Shown here in pieces: positions 1 through 8,569 of a stretch of DNA of 64,000 nt. Every line of letters starts with the position of its first letter. Positions within the stretch are counted from its first letter, which is position 1. The notes beneath the pieces are model-generated. The model worked only from the letters and a program-made list of their open reading frames with translations. It was not told the DNA's origin and made no database searches. This stretch comes from Chloroflexota bacterium (lineage in GTDB: Bacteria > Chloroflexota > Anaerolineae > UBA2200). Position numbers and translations under genes: made by a program. The stretch covers positions 333,988-397,987 of the forward strand of contig JACIWX010000002.1 of the NCBI GenBank assembly GCA_014360755.1. The letters run 5' to 3'.

Positions 1-1209
1 CATGTACTCGTCAACCATCTCGGAAGTCAGCGGCACCGGCATGTTCTCCAGCTTCATCTTCAACTGCGGATCTTTGGCGGCAGCCAGAGCACGTTGGATA
101 TGCTCCCGGGTGAATCCTGGCACCTCTCCCAATGTGGTGGGGAAGCCAATGCGTCGGCTCAACTCCATCATCGCTCTGGCAACAGCCATGCCCAACTCGC
201 GACCACGCAGAGACTCTATATCAGCATCCGTGAGGCCAGCCTCTTGGAAAATCTTGCCCACAATGCGCAATGGCTCTTCCACCGCTGGGGCGAAGAATAC
301 GACATAGTACGGGTTCATAATCGCGCATGCCCGCCCATGGCTGAGGATGTCCACAAGGGAAAAACTGGTGAGGTGTCCGCCATTAGTGCCACCCAGCATA
401 ATGGCATAGCCACCCAGGTCAGTCGCCAGGCCTAGCGCAGTCCGCGCTTCTGTATCATTAGGGTTCTTCACCGCCCGTTCGACATAGTCCACCACCAGGC
501 GAATGGCTTCGCTGCCCACTTCTACCATCTTGTCATAGTAAGGCTTCCCCACTGCCCCTATAAGCACTTCCAAGGCATGGGCAAGGCCATCCAATGCTCC
601 ATCTGCCGTCAATGCTGGCGGCATCGTCTTCGTCAAATCATAGTCAAAGAGCGCACGGGCAGGCACAATTGCCTCATCCACAATCAGTTTCTTCTGCCCT
701 GTATGCACATCCGTGATATTGGAATACTTGGTCAAATGCGCTCCAGAACTGGCGGCGGTCTGGACGGCGACAACGGGGGTGAGTTTCTTCCCAGTGCGTT
801 GGAGTTTTTCCGTTACCTTAGCAGTGCCAAAGTACTCATCAATCTCACCGCCCAACGTGCGCAATACTTCAGCCGCCTTGGTCGCATCCAAGGTGCTGCC
901 TCCACCTAGGCACACGATGACATCGGGATTCAACGCCTTGAGTGCAGCAGTGATGCGATACAGATCCTCACGTGGGGCATTGGGTGCCGCTCCCTCGATC
1001 CTACCCAGCAGTTCCACTCCAGCCGCCTGCAGAGAATCCTCAACCCGGCGGAGCAAATCCTTATTCAGAGAACGCCTGTAGACCAGCGCAGCCCGTCTGC
1101 CAAGCTCAGCCGTCAAGCGACCTACCTCGTCAAGCACGCCCGAACCATAGACATAACTGTCGCCTTTGAATTCACGGATCAGTGCACGCGCTTTCTCAAA
1201 ATCCGACAT
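1..1209 (-). CDS. Iron-containing alcohol dehydrogenase (3' end outside window)
   Basis: The frame is open from an ATG at 1209 to the left edge (403 codons, no stop reached), so the C-terminus is missing. A GGGS nucleotide-binding motif is followed by the four metal ligands of the Fe-ADH family: an Asp-x3-His pair (Asp207, His211) in the stretch around 579-603, then His279 and His291. The family uses NAD(P)H to interconvert alcohols and carbonyls. A ribosome site (AGGGAG) sits 8 bases upstream, and the gene starts 14 bp after the transaldolase-family gene, so it is co-transcribed with that gene and uxaE. The substrate is unknown; a role in sugar-acid catabolism is inferred from context only. 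Confidence 0.88.
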   Translation of the reverse strand, partial: MSDFEKARALIREFKGDSYVYGSGVLDEVGRLTAELGRRAALVYRRSLNKDLLRRVEDSLQAAGVELLGRIEGAAPNAPREDLYRITAALKALNPDVIVCLGGGSTLDATKAAEVLRTLGGEIDEYFGTAKVTEKLQRTGKKLTPVVAVQTAASSGAHLTKYSNITDVHTGQKKLIVDEAIVPARALFDYDLTKTMPPALTADGALDGLAHALEVLIGAVGKPYYDKMVEVGSEAIRLVVDYVERAVKNPNDTEARTALGLATDLGGYAIMLGGTNGGHLTSFSLVDILSHGRACAIMNPYYVVFFAPAVEEPLRIVGKIFQEAGLTDADIESLRGRELGMAVARAMMELSRRIGFPTTLGEVPGFTREHIQRALAAAKDPQLKMKLENMPVPLTSEMVDEYM

Positions 1210-1223
1210 GCTCTCACTCCCTT

Positions 1224-2951
1224 CTAGCGGCGGCTCACCAGCCGCTGCACAAAATGATCGTAACTATCGGCAAACTGTTTCAATGTGTTGGAAACTGGCG
1301 GCCAAGCCGCTACTGCCGCCTCGTCCTCCAAAGCCAACACCTTGCTAGGCCGGAAACGTTCCTCCTCGTCTTTCACCCACTTTGCATCCGCAACATAATA
1401 AGCCTGCTTGAAAATCTCGCTGTAGGTCAAGATTTCAAGCACGTGATCTGGCACTGGCTCATCAATGCGGTTTGCCTGTAGAGCTATCTCCTCCTCCTGG
1501 TCAAAGGCATGGCGTACGTCAGGAAAGACGGTGATGATACTAGTCCCTATTGCCTCTGTCACGTCGGGATAGGCACTGGGCAAACGCTCATAGCCTGGGC
1601 TATCTTTATAGATGCGTAGTGAGGCAACCAGAGGCTTGACACGTTTGAGGTCGTAACCTTTTTCTTTGAGCAACTTTTGCAGTTTCTTCACGAGTGCCAC
1701 GCCCGACCAGGCGGCTGCTTCCAATACATCGGCTTGACTGATGCCGTGGGCAGACAATTCGGGCAGTTTTGCCAACAACTCGTCGCGCACAGGATAGGCT
1801 AAACGTCCGTTCATCTCAGTCAGGGTAGCAAAGATGGCTTGCCCCTCCCGAATCACTTCCGCAAAACGGAGTTGCTGGAAAAGGCCAAAGTTGACCGTGA
1901 TGTTGACCCCAATTCCCCTGCCTGTGAGAGCGCGGCAAGCCTCCAATCCAGCGCGGGTCCCTGGCAGTTTGAACACGACATTGGGCACTCCACCATCCAA
2001 CCTAGCGGTCAATTCCTCATAGATAGCCATAGCATCGGCAATCATTGCTGCGGCATCGCCATGCTTCTTGGGATTGACTTGCAGGCTCACACAGCCCATG
2101 CCGCCATTGGTCAGGAGGAAGATGGGGCGGAGAAGACGCATATTTGCCAGCACAACTTCCAATGTAGCCAGCCGTGCTAGTTCTTCGGCATCGGCTTGGG
2201 CATTGGCGGCAACGAGCTGGTCCATGATCGGATCCCAGTAGGCAGGATCTGCATCCCACGCCACATCCACCAGGACCGGATTCGTCGTTACAAACGAAGC
2301 CCCCAGGTACATGGTATATTTGAGAAACGCAGCATAATCATTGCCCAGTTCAGTGTTATTCAGGCCCGCCACGCGCATCTCGGCAATCTTGCGCAGGTTA
2401 CTGCGGCGGAAAGCCTCCGCCATATTCCGAATGTACGCGCAGATAGTACCGCTCACGAGCTTCTCAGCCTCTGCTTCTGGTTCCTTGGCTTTCTCCGCAA
2501 TGAACCGAGCCTTGGCTGCCTCCCTCCACATAGCGCGGAGTCCACGCGTTGCAGAAGGGAAAAGTGCCTCCCAGTCAGCCAAGAGCCGCAGGTTCGCCGT
2601 TATCTCCTCTTGAATCTGGGTATCACTCAAAACTTGGCTACCATAGAGCGCCTCATTCTGCAAATTCCACTTTGCCAGCATAGAACACAAATCCAGCGTA
2701 AGATGGGTCAAAAACGAGATGCTATTTTGCTGCCAGTCTTGCGCGCCTTCAGCCACACGGGCAGCAAGCAGCCTGCGCAATTGACGCGCTTGGACGGGAA
2801 AATCTCCAGGCTTGGAGAAGAAGAGCAGATAATCTGCTGCCTCTTCACTCTGCCCCGCTTCAATCATGCCTATGATGTCGTCCACAGTGAAAGAGCGCTT
2901 TTGCTGTAACTCTTGGTTGATTCGCGCTTCCAATTGAGCTCTGAGTTCCAT
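1224..2951 (-). CDS. Transaldolase-family protein with long N-terminal extension
   Basis: This is a 575-residue protein, whereas classical transaldolases have about 220-380. The first 200 residues are helical and not recognised. A transaldolase-like TIM barrel follows, with a VTTNP motif near residue 223, a candidate Schiff-base lysine in VVFKLPGT (Lys328) and a GIGVNITVNF strand near 347. The family forms or cleaves carbon-carbon bonds in sugar phosphates through a lysine Schiff base. A GGAGGAGA ribosome site lies 7 bases before the ATG. It is the middle gene of the uxaE operon. The fold assignment is firm; the real reaction (transaldolase or fructose-6-phosphate-type aldolase) is open. Confidence 0.8.
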   Translation of the reverse strand: MELRAQLEARINQELQQKRSFTVDDIIGMIEAGQSEEAADYLLFFSKPGDFPVQARQLRRLLAARVAEGAQDWQQNSISFLTHLTLDLCSMLAKWNLQNEALYGSQVLSDTQIQEEITANLRLLADWEALFPSATRGLRAMWREAAKARFIAEKAKEPEAEAEKLVSGTICAYIRNMAEAFRRSNLRKIAEMRVAGLNNTELGNDYAAFLKYTMYLGASFVTTNPVLVDVAWDADPAYWDPIMDQLVAANAQADAEELARLATLEVVLANMRLLRPIFLLTNGGMGCVSLQVNPKKHGDAAAMIADAMAIYEELTARLDGGVPNVVFKLPGTRAGLEACRALTGRGIGVNITVNFGLFQQLRFAEVIREGQAIFATLTEMNGRLAYPVRDELLAKLPELSAHGISQADVLEAAAWSGVALVKKLQKLLKEKGYDLKRVKPLVASLRIYKDSPGYERLPSAYPDVTEAIGTSIITVFPDVRHAFDQEEEIALQANRIDEPVPDHVLEILTYSEIFKQAYYVADAKWVKDEEERFRPSKVLALEDEAAVAAWPPVSNTLKQFADSYDHFVQRLVSRR

Positions 2952-3002
2952 AGGTGTCTCCTCCTAGATGATGACAAAGCCAACGCAGTACGAATGCCCC
3001 TC

Positions 3003-4517
3003 TCATTTCGCGAAGGGCGCGAGATGCTCTGCGAAATGGGCTTGCAGCACTGCAAAATATTTTTCCTCGTTGTTTCGCAGCGCTTCCAATAAACGATCGC
3101 GGAAGCGAAAAGTGCCATCGGCATTCCTCTCCGTCAATACAGAACCAAAGGTGACATGCAGAACCTGCCGTCCGTCAAAGAGATCGAGCACAGTAGCGAG
3201 CTCTGCATCCGACCATTGGTCGCCCGTTGGCACCCTGTTCACATCAGCGGATACATGATAGGTTGCTTTATCCGTTGCATAGCGTTCGCGAGCAAAAAGC
3301 AGGATCTCCCTGAAAAGCGCTGGAGCGATTCCTGCGATGGCGCGCAGAGCTTCTAAATAGCTCGTGCCTGCCGTTTTGACATGGATCCAATCGCCTGCGC
3401 ATCGCGCAAGGATGGGATAGACGCTGAGCTTATCCGACCCAGAGTGGAGGCTAATCTTATAGGGACCCAAGACTTGTGCCACCGCTACATGCTGCTTTAA
3501 CTCTGCTTCAAAAGCCCCTGGATCGCCAATATAGTCCACGCCCTTCTCAAAGCGGCCTACGAAGCGGGGAGCCAGGCTCACCCAACGGACTCCCAAGCGA
3601 CGCAACTCGCTAGCGATGAAAAAGTGTTCCGCAGGCGAGGTAGGGGTTTCGGTCTCATCCACTGAAACCTCTAACTCAAAACCCTCTCCAGAACCCTGGG
3701 CTTGCCCGTCTTCCGGTGTTAGAACGCGCCGGCGTATTCCATCCACCAGATAGCGGTACATCTGCACCGTATGGGAGATAGCCTGTCCATACTTAGCCGC
3801 TGCACGCCATAATGTCTCGCGGTCGAACACCAGCGCTGTGCCCGGCAGGATGAAGGAACGCCCCAGATAGCGCCGCTCCATATCCTGCAGGGTGTCCTCC
3901 AAGATGTCCCAAGGCAAGGTCTGTAGTTTGGCTGCTATTTCTCCCACTGATGCTCCAGGGACATTATTGTCCACATGGTCACCAGGGTCAATCGTGAAAA
4001 GAGTATAGCCAGCAGCGATGAACGGGTCAAAATCAGGCGCGTTTTTAACATGGTCAGCATCTGCGCCCCAAGGCTGCTGCCACCCTTCCTGGAATACGCC
4101 CCACATCGCTTCATCGAGTACTTGCTGGGGAGTGCGCCCCGTGCGCGTATTTTCGCGCACGGACTGCTGCGCAAAAATCGGCGCAATACCTGTCCCACGG
4201 ACAGCGCGCACATGGCCTGGGGTAGCTAAGCCTAGACGGTCACCAAAGCCGAAGGACTTTTGCAAACCCAGAGGCACTGGGCGTAACCACGGCAACCGCT
4301 CCCGTAGCACAGACGCATTGGTTGCGGAGAGCGGGCAAAGCCAGGTGTCGCCGACGGCCTGGACTGTGCCTGCAAAACCAGACGCATCTCCGCGAACGCC
4401 AAGCCATTTCTTACCCGTTCGTTCATCACGGCCGAGGAAAAAGGTACTATCCCCCGTCTCCACGAAGGAGTGGGGATAAAGGATCAAGCCATTCATTTCT
4501 TCCCATTCCATAATCAC
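3003..4517 (-). CDS. uxaE: Tagaturonate epimerase UxaE
   Basis: The 504-residue product matches remembered family features of Thermotoga UxaE: FGxGDRLGLATPGHVRA (near 90), IFAQQSVRENxRTGRT (near 114), GADADHVK, EVSVDETETPTSP, ISLHSGSDKLSVYP, VKTAGTSYLEALR and a terminal HVTFGSVL block. UxaE converts D-tagaturonate to D-fructuronate, linking galacturonate to the glucuronate/KDG route. The called start is GTG 4517; ATG at 4511 or 4498 is also possible, because no clear ribosome site decides it. It is the first gene of the operon behind a strong promoter at 4574-4602. An insert of about 20 residues before EVSVDETETP is Gly/Glu-rich. Confidence 0.88.
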   Translation of the reverse strand: MIMEWEEMNGLILYPHSFVETGDSTFFLGRDERTGKKWLGVRGDASGFAGTVQAVGDTWLCPLSATNASVLRERLPWLRPVPLGLQKSFGFGDRLGLATPGHVRAVRGTGIAPIFAQQSVRENTRTGRTPQQVLDEAMWGVFQEGWQQPWGADADHVKNAPDFDPFIAAGYTLFTIDPGDHVDNNVPGASVGEIAAKLQTLPWDILEDTLQDMERRYLGRSFILPGTALVFDRETLWRAAAKYGQAISHTVQMYRYLVDGIRRRVLTPEDGQAQGSGEGFELEVSVDETETPTSPAEHFFIASELRRLGVRWVSLAPRFVGRFEKGVDYIGDPGAFEAELKQHVAVAQVLGPYKISLHSGSDKLSVYPILARCAGDWIHVKTAGTSYLEALRAIAGIAPALFREILLFARERYATDKATYHVSADVNRVPTGDQWSDAELATVLDLFDGRQVLHVTFGSVLTERNADGTFRFRDRLLEALRNNEEKYFAVLQAHFAEHLAPFAK

Positions 4518-4573
4518 CGCACCATGCTGAGTATTGGACAGTGCACCAGGATCCTGTTCGTGTGAACGGCAAC

Positions 4574-4602
4574 GTTATACATCACGAGCAGCAGTTCGTC
4601 AA
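4574..4602 (-). promoter_or_regulatory. Sigma-70-type promoter of the uxaE operon
   Basis: On the minus strand the sequence reads TTGACG, 17 bases, TATAAC, about 60 bp ahead of uxaE. Both hexamers and the spacing are near consensus. It points away from the promoter at 4621-4648. Confidence 0.7.
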
Positions 4603-4620
4603 ATAAAGTCACTTGCCATT

Positions 4621-4648
4621 TTGATTTACATGGGTATACGTTTATAAT
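4621..4648 (+). promoter_or_regulatory. Sigma-70-type promoter facing the glycosyltransferase locus
   Basis: TTGATT, 16 bases, TATAAT. It lies 18 bp from the minus-strand promoter of uxaE. The first glycosyltransferase starts at 4922, leaving a leader of about 270 bases that has no other gene and no obvious folded element. The sequences AACGTTATAC (4571-4580) and GTATACGTTT (4634-4643) form an imperfect inverted pair around the two promoters and could be an operator; this is weak. Confidence 0.65.
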
Positions 4649-4921
4649 AGAAAAACAAACGTGGACAAGACGATATCAGTTTCCACAAAAGCCAGGGAAA
4701 GCTATCTCCGATTGTCGCTTGTCTTCTGGGCATTGTAGAGCGCAATTCCCCAAGTGAAAGATTGGGCTGGGCTGCCACGATGGTAAGCATGCTCCACTCA
4801 GAGCACCGCGACATCAAAGTAACCCCCAGCAAATGTAGCGGTGCTGCTTTTCAACGCAGGCACACAACGGCGGAGCGTGCCCGCTATTCATTGATAAATT
4901 CTCGCACAGAGGGAACCACTC

Positions 4922-5848
4922 ATGGCAGACGCTGAGATCGAGAAACCAAAGGCTGATTCCCCAAAAACAGTCGCCATCATCCCCGCTCACAACGAGGAAC
5001 GGTACATTGGCAGTGTGGTGCTGCAAGCGCGCAAGCATGTCGATATGGTCATTGTCGTGGATGATGGCTCAACGGATGCGACAGCAGAAATCGCTGAGGC
5101 GGCGGGAGCCATTGTCATTCGTCACCCACAAAACCTCGGGAAAGGCGCCGCGCTGAATACCGGTTTCCGCGAAGCGCGTAAACTATTGCCCCAGGCAGTA
5201 GTAATCCTCGATGCTGATGGCCAGCACCAGGCACGCGAAATCCCATCACTGATGCGGCCAGTGTTGCAGGGGGAAGCAGACATGGTAGTAGGTTCCCGCT
5301 TTTTGGGTGTTCGAAGTGCCATCCCTCGCCTGCGGATGTTCGGCATGCGCACACTCACCGTAGCCTCCAACCTGGGTTCTGGAGTGAGAGTGAGCGATTC
5401 GCAGACCGGGTTCCGTGCCTTCTCGGAGGAAGCCTTCTCGAGGATTGACTTTCAGAGCAGTGGCTTTTCCGTGGAGTCGGAGATGCAATTCTTAGCCAAA
5501 CGACTGGGCTTGAGGATCGTGGAGGTGCCCATCTCGGTCAGTTACACGGATGCCGCCAAGCGCAACATCCTTGCCCAAGGACTTGAGGTGCTGAACGGCC
5601 TCCTGCAGTTGATCGGTCAACACCGGCCATTGCTCTTCTTTGGTGTGCCCGGCCTGGCAATGTTGCTCTTTGGCCTTTGGTGGGGCTACCGCGTGGTGGA
5701 AATTTACCGCAAAGTACAGGAACTGGCAATCGGCTATGCTCTGCTCGCTGTGCTCTTGTGCATCGTTGGCAGTGTGATTCTTTCCACCGGCATCACCCTG
5801 CACACTCTCCGCGCTCTGCTCCTTGAGCTGGTTCGGCCCAAAGAGTGA
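4922..5848 (+). CDS. GT2 glycosyltransferase, polyprenyl-phosphate sugar synthase type
   Basis: This GT-A family-2 protein of 308 residues has VVDDGSTDAT near residue 45 and a DADG metal site at 97-100. A C-terminal part with two predicted membrane helices (about 238-256 and 272-297) follows. This architecture is typical of DPM1/DPG-synthase-like enzymes that load a sugar from a nucleotide sugar onto a polyprenyl phosphate at the inner membrane face. GT-C transferases that could use such donors occur later in the locus (27994, 60779). An AGAGGGA ribosome site stands 8 bases before the ATG. It is the first gene of the glycan locus. The sugar is unknown. Confidence 0.85.
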   Translation: MADAEIEKPKADSPKTVAIIPAHNEERYIGSVVLQARKHVDMVIVVDDGSTDATAEIAEAAGAIVIRHPQNLGKGAALNTGFREARKLLPQAVVILDADGQHQAREIPSLMRPVLQGEADMVVGSRFLGVRSAIPRLRMFGMRTLTVASNLGSGVRVSDSQTGFRAFSEEAFSRIDFQSSGFSVESEMQFLAKRLGLRIVEVPISVSYTDAAKRNILAQGLEVLNGLLQLIGQHRPLLFFGVPGLAMLLFGLWWGYRVVEIYRKVQELAIGYALLAVLLCIVGSVILSTGITLHTLRALLLELVRPKE

Positions 5849-5932
5849 CACAGCAGATTGTTTGGGGGGACACCTGCTTGCACTGCGAACAGCCAGAACG
5901 CTGTCTCTTTGCACGACAACAGCACCGATGAC

Positions 5933-6982
5933 ATGCCCCTCGCCAGTGTGATCATCGTCAATCACAATGGACGGCATTATCTGGAACAGTGCCTTCCCTC
6001 GCTCCTCTGTGCTGCGCGCATTGAGCATGAAATCATCCTAGTGGACAATGCCTCTACAGACGACAGCGTATCCTATGTGCAGCAGTCCTTCCCTCGTGTA
6101 CGGGTAATCGGCAACCAAGCCAACCTAGGCTTCGCCCAAGGTTGCAACGCGGCAGCGCAATATGCACAGGGGCAATACCTAGCCTTCTTGAACCCTGATA
6201 CGGTAGTCAAGCCTGGGTGGCTGGAGGCACTCATCGCCGCCCTGGAAGCGGACCCCAAAGCGGGGCTGGCAACGTCCAAGATCTTACTCCTGGCCGATCC
6301 AGAGCGCATCAACACTTGCGGCAACCAAGTTCATTACACTGGCCTGACCCTGTGCCGCGGTTTGGGCATGGCGCATGATGCTTTCCCCCACCAGGAAGAA
6401 GTGAGCGCTGTCTCAGGGGCGGCATTTATCATCCGCCGCGACCTTTTCAAGTCCTTGGGTGGGTTTGACGAATCCTTTTTCCTCTACATGGAAGACACGG
6501 ATCTCTCCTGGCGCGCACGCTTGGCAGGATACCGCTGCATTTATGTCCCTTCTTCGCTGGTTTTGCACGACTATACGCTGCGCTTCGGTCCCCTCAAAAC
6601 CTTTTATCAGGAGCGCAATCGCTATCTGATGCTGCTCAAAGGGTTGCGTTGGCCTACTCTACTCATCCTCCTGCCGGCATTGCTCCTGGCTGAAGCGGTT
6701 ACCTGGGGCTTTACACTGTTGCGCGATCGCCCCCACTGGCGGAACAAAATCCAGGCGTATGGATGGATCGCAAGCCACTGGCGGGAAGTGATGGAAAAGC
6801 GGAAGCAGACACAGCGTGTACGCAAGGTCAAGGTGCGCGATCGCGATCTCCTCCAGCACTGTGGATACCGTCTGGCTTATGAGCAGTTAGATACTGGCTC
6901 GCTTGGGCGCATAGCACGCTTGGTCCTAGATCCTTTGTTTTTCATCTTATACCAGCTTGCCTTAGCTCTGATCTGGTGGTAG
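5933..6982 (+). CDS. GT2 glycosyltransferase, rhamnosyltransferase-like
   Basis: From the chosen ATG the protein is about 349 residues. It begins with the family strand PLASVIIVNHNG, then VDNASTDDS, FLNPDT as the metal site, a SGAAFIIRR strand and an MEDTDLSWR acceptor-site motif, as in WbbL-like rhamnosyltransferases. A hydrophobic helix follows near LLILLPALLLAEAVT. The frame extends upstream to a TTG at 5858, but those 25 residues do not resemble the family, so 5933 is preferred; neither start has a strong ribosome site. The following GT4 gene begins 3 bases after the stop. Confidence 0.82.
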   Translation: MPLASVIIVNHNGRHYLEQCLPSLLCAARIEHEIILVDNASTDDSVSYVQQSFPRVRVIGNQANLGFAQGCNAAAQYAQGQYLAFLNPDTVVKPGWLEALIAALEADPKAGLATSKILLLADPERINTCGNQVHYTGLTLCRGLGMAHDAFPHQEEVSAVSGAAFIIRRDLFKSLGGFDESFFLYMEDTDLSWRARLAGYRCIYVPSSLVLHDYTLRFGPLKTFYQERNRYLMLLKGLRWPTLLILLPALLLAEAVTWGFTLLRDRPHWRNKIQAYGWIASHWREVMEKRKQTQRVRKVKVRDRDLLQHCGYRLAYEQLDTGSLGRIARLVLDPLFFILYQLALALIWW

Positions 6983-6985
6983 GTT

Positions 6986-8143
6986 ATGCGCATCGCCCAC
7001 GTCACTGCTACTTTTCCCCCCCATTACTCAGGCACCGGCATGGTCTGCTACTACAATGCCCTTGGCTTAGCGCAACTGGGCCACAAGGTTACGGTATTCA
7101 CCGCCGATTATCCACCTTGCCAGCCTGCCTATCCGCCAGAGATCACGGTGCAGCGTCTGCGGCCATGGTTCCGCATGGGCAACGCCCCGTTTTTACCCGG
7201 ACTGCTGCACCTTGAGGGATTCGATCTCATTCACCTGCATTACCCCTTTTACTTCGGGGCAGAGTTGATCTTTTACCAAGCGGTCCGCCGTGGCCAGCCA
7301 TACGTTCTGACCTACCACCAGGATGTGCTCTTTCCCGGCTTGCTGCGCTTTGCCGAAAGGCTGCACGATAGCCTGCTGGGCAAACGTATTCTGAAGCGGG
7401 CAGCCAAAGTCCTGGCTACCTCCTGGGATTACGCCCATGCTTCACGGCTGCAAGGGCTGTTGCGCACAAAGCCAGAGGCAGTGGGAGAACTGCCCAATGG
7501 GGTAGATGCAGAGCGTTTCCATCCCGCGATAGACGCCGAGGCATTGCGCGCTCAATACGGACTAGGGGCAAACGAACGGGTGATCCTGTTCGTGGGCGCG
7601 TTGGACCGAGCGCACTTCTTCAAAGGAATAGCCGTGCTGTTGCAGTCCCTAGCCCATGTGCGCGATCGCTGTGCCCGCTTGCTGATCGTTGGCGATGGGA
7701 ACCTACGGACAGCCTATCAACGACATGCTTCCCTGCTGGGATTAGGCGAGCGGGTCATTTTCTGCGGCCGGGTATCAGATGCAGGATTGCCCGCGCACTA
7801 TGCGCTATGCGACCTACTCGTGTTGCCCTCTACAACTATGGGGGAGGCTTTTGGATTGGTGCTTTTGGAGGCTATGGCCTGCGGCAAACCGGTCATTGCC
7901 AGCAATCTGCCCGGCGTGCGTTCAGTGGTGAGCGATGGCGAAGACGGGCTGTTAGTCCAGCCAGGGAACGTGCGTGACCTGGCAGAGAAAATCAGCATGC
8001 TGCTGGATCACCCGCAACGACGGCAGGAAATGGGGGCACGGGGCCGTGCCAAAGTAGAGGAGAAGTACGCTTGGCCAGTGATCATCCCGCGGTTGCTGCG
8101 GGTGTATGAGGAGGCGATAGGAGCAAGGGGGCGGAGGAGCTAG
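6986..8143 (+). CDS. GT4 glycosyltransferase
   Basis: This 385-residue GT-B retaining glycosyltransferase opens with MRIAHVTATFPPHYSGTG. A PNGVDAERF donor-domain entry lies near 170, FVGALDRAHFFKG near 205, and the signature EAFGLVLLEAMACG (E-x7-E) near 290, which binds the nucleotide sugar. It acts in the cytoplasm on a lipid-linked or protein-linked glycan; the sugar is unknown. The last codons (GARGRRS) and the next 40 bases are made of a purine-rich GGAGCAAGG-type repeat, so the natural C-terminus may have been replaced by repeat sequence. Confidence 0.87.
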   Translation: MRIAHVTATFPPHYSGTGMVCYYNALGLAQLGHKVTVFTADYPPCQPAYPPEITVQRLRPWFRMGNAPFLPGLLHLEGFDLIHLHYPFYFGAELIFYQAVRRGQPYVLTYHQDVLFPGLLRFAERLHDSLLGKRILKRAAKVLATSWDYAHASRLQGLLRTKPEAVGELPNGVDAERFHPAIDAEALRAQYGLGANERVILFVGALDRAHFFKGIAVLLQSLAHVRDRCARLLIVGDGNLRTAYQRHASLLGLGERVIFCGRVSDAGLPAHYALCDLLVLPSTTMGEAFGLVLLEAMACGKPVIASNLPGVRSVVSDGEDGLLVQPGNVRDLAEKISMLLDHPQRRQEMGARGRAKVEEKYAWPVIIPRLLRVYEEAIGARGRRS

Positions 8144-8178
8144 GGTGCTAAGGAGCAGAAGAGCAAAGGTAAAGAGGA
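8112..8178 (+). repeat. Degenerate GGAGC-type tandem repeat
   Basis: This purine-rich run is built from imperfect 8-9-base units such as GGAGCAAGG, GGAGCTAGG and GGAGCAGAAG. It covers the end of the GT4 gene and the gap to the next one. The same family occurs at 11243-11325 and, in the opposite orientation, near 8573-8660 and 12737-12800. Confidence 0.6.
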
Positions 8179-8184
8179 CCCAGA

Positions 8185-8569
8185 GTGAGTTGGATACAGA
8201 ACCATGAGGAGTTGGAAGTCTATCAACTAGCATTAGAAGCGGCTATGCGCATTTTTCAGGTGTCTAGAAACTTTCCTCGTGAGGAAATATATTCCCTAAC
8301 AGATCAAATGCGAAGGTCATCAAGGTCAGTGTGCGCAAATATCGCCGAAGCATGGCGCAAGCGTCGTTATGAAGCATTGTTTGTGAACAAACTGAACGAC
8401 GCAGAAGCAGAGGCTGCAGAAACGCAAACCTGGATTTGCTATGCAATGTGGCTACCTCCCATCAGAAACTGGAGCAGAGTTGCGTCAGACGTATGACTAC
8501 ATTATCGGCAAACTGGTCAACATGATCATCAATCCATCCCCATGGATTCTCCAGAGGAACCGCTCATGA
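8185..8569 (+). pseudogene. Four-helix-bundle protein (23S rRNA intervening-sequence family), frameshifted
   Basis: The frame from GTG 8185 (AGAGGA ribosome site 7 bases upstream) encodes the family hallmarks LEVYQLALEAA, SLTDQMRRSSRSVCANIAEAW and LNDAEAEAAETQTW. It then derails at about 8447 and would end at 8496 after 103 residues. The expected ending (GYLPSETGAELRQTYDYIIG, then LVNMIINPSPW) lies in the next frame, 8450-8569. A two-base loss between TATGCA and ATGTGG restores a normal family protein. The family forms small pentamers of unknown function, is related to the Avd accessory protein of diversity-generating retroelements, and often sits as a singleton between unrelated genes. The break is either real decay or an assembly error. 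Confidence 0.8.

Noticed and set aside
5858-5932. Upstream TTG start for the second GT2 gene
   Set aside because: The extra 25 residues do not look like the family and have no ribosome site at a proper distance.
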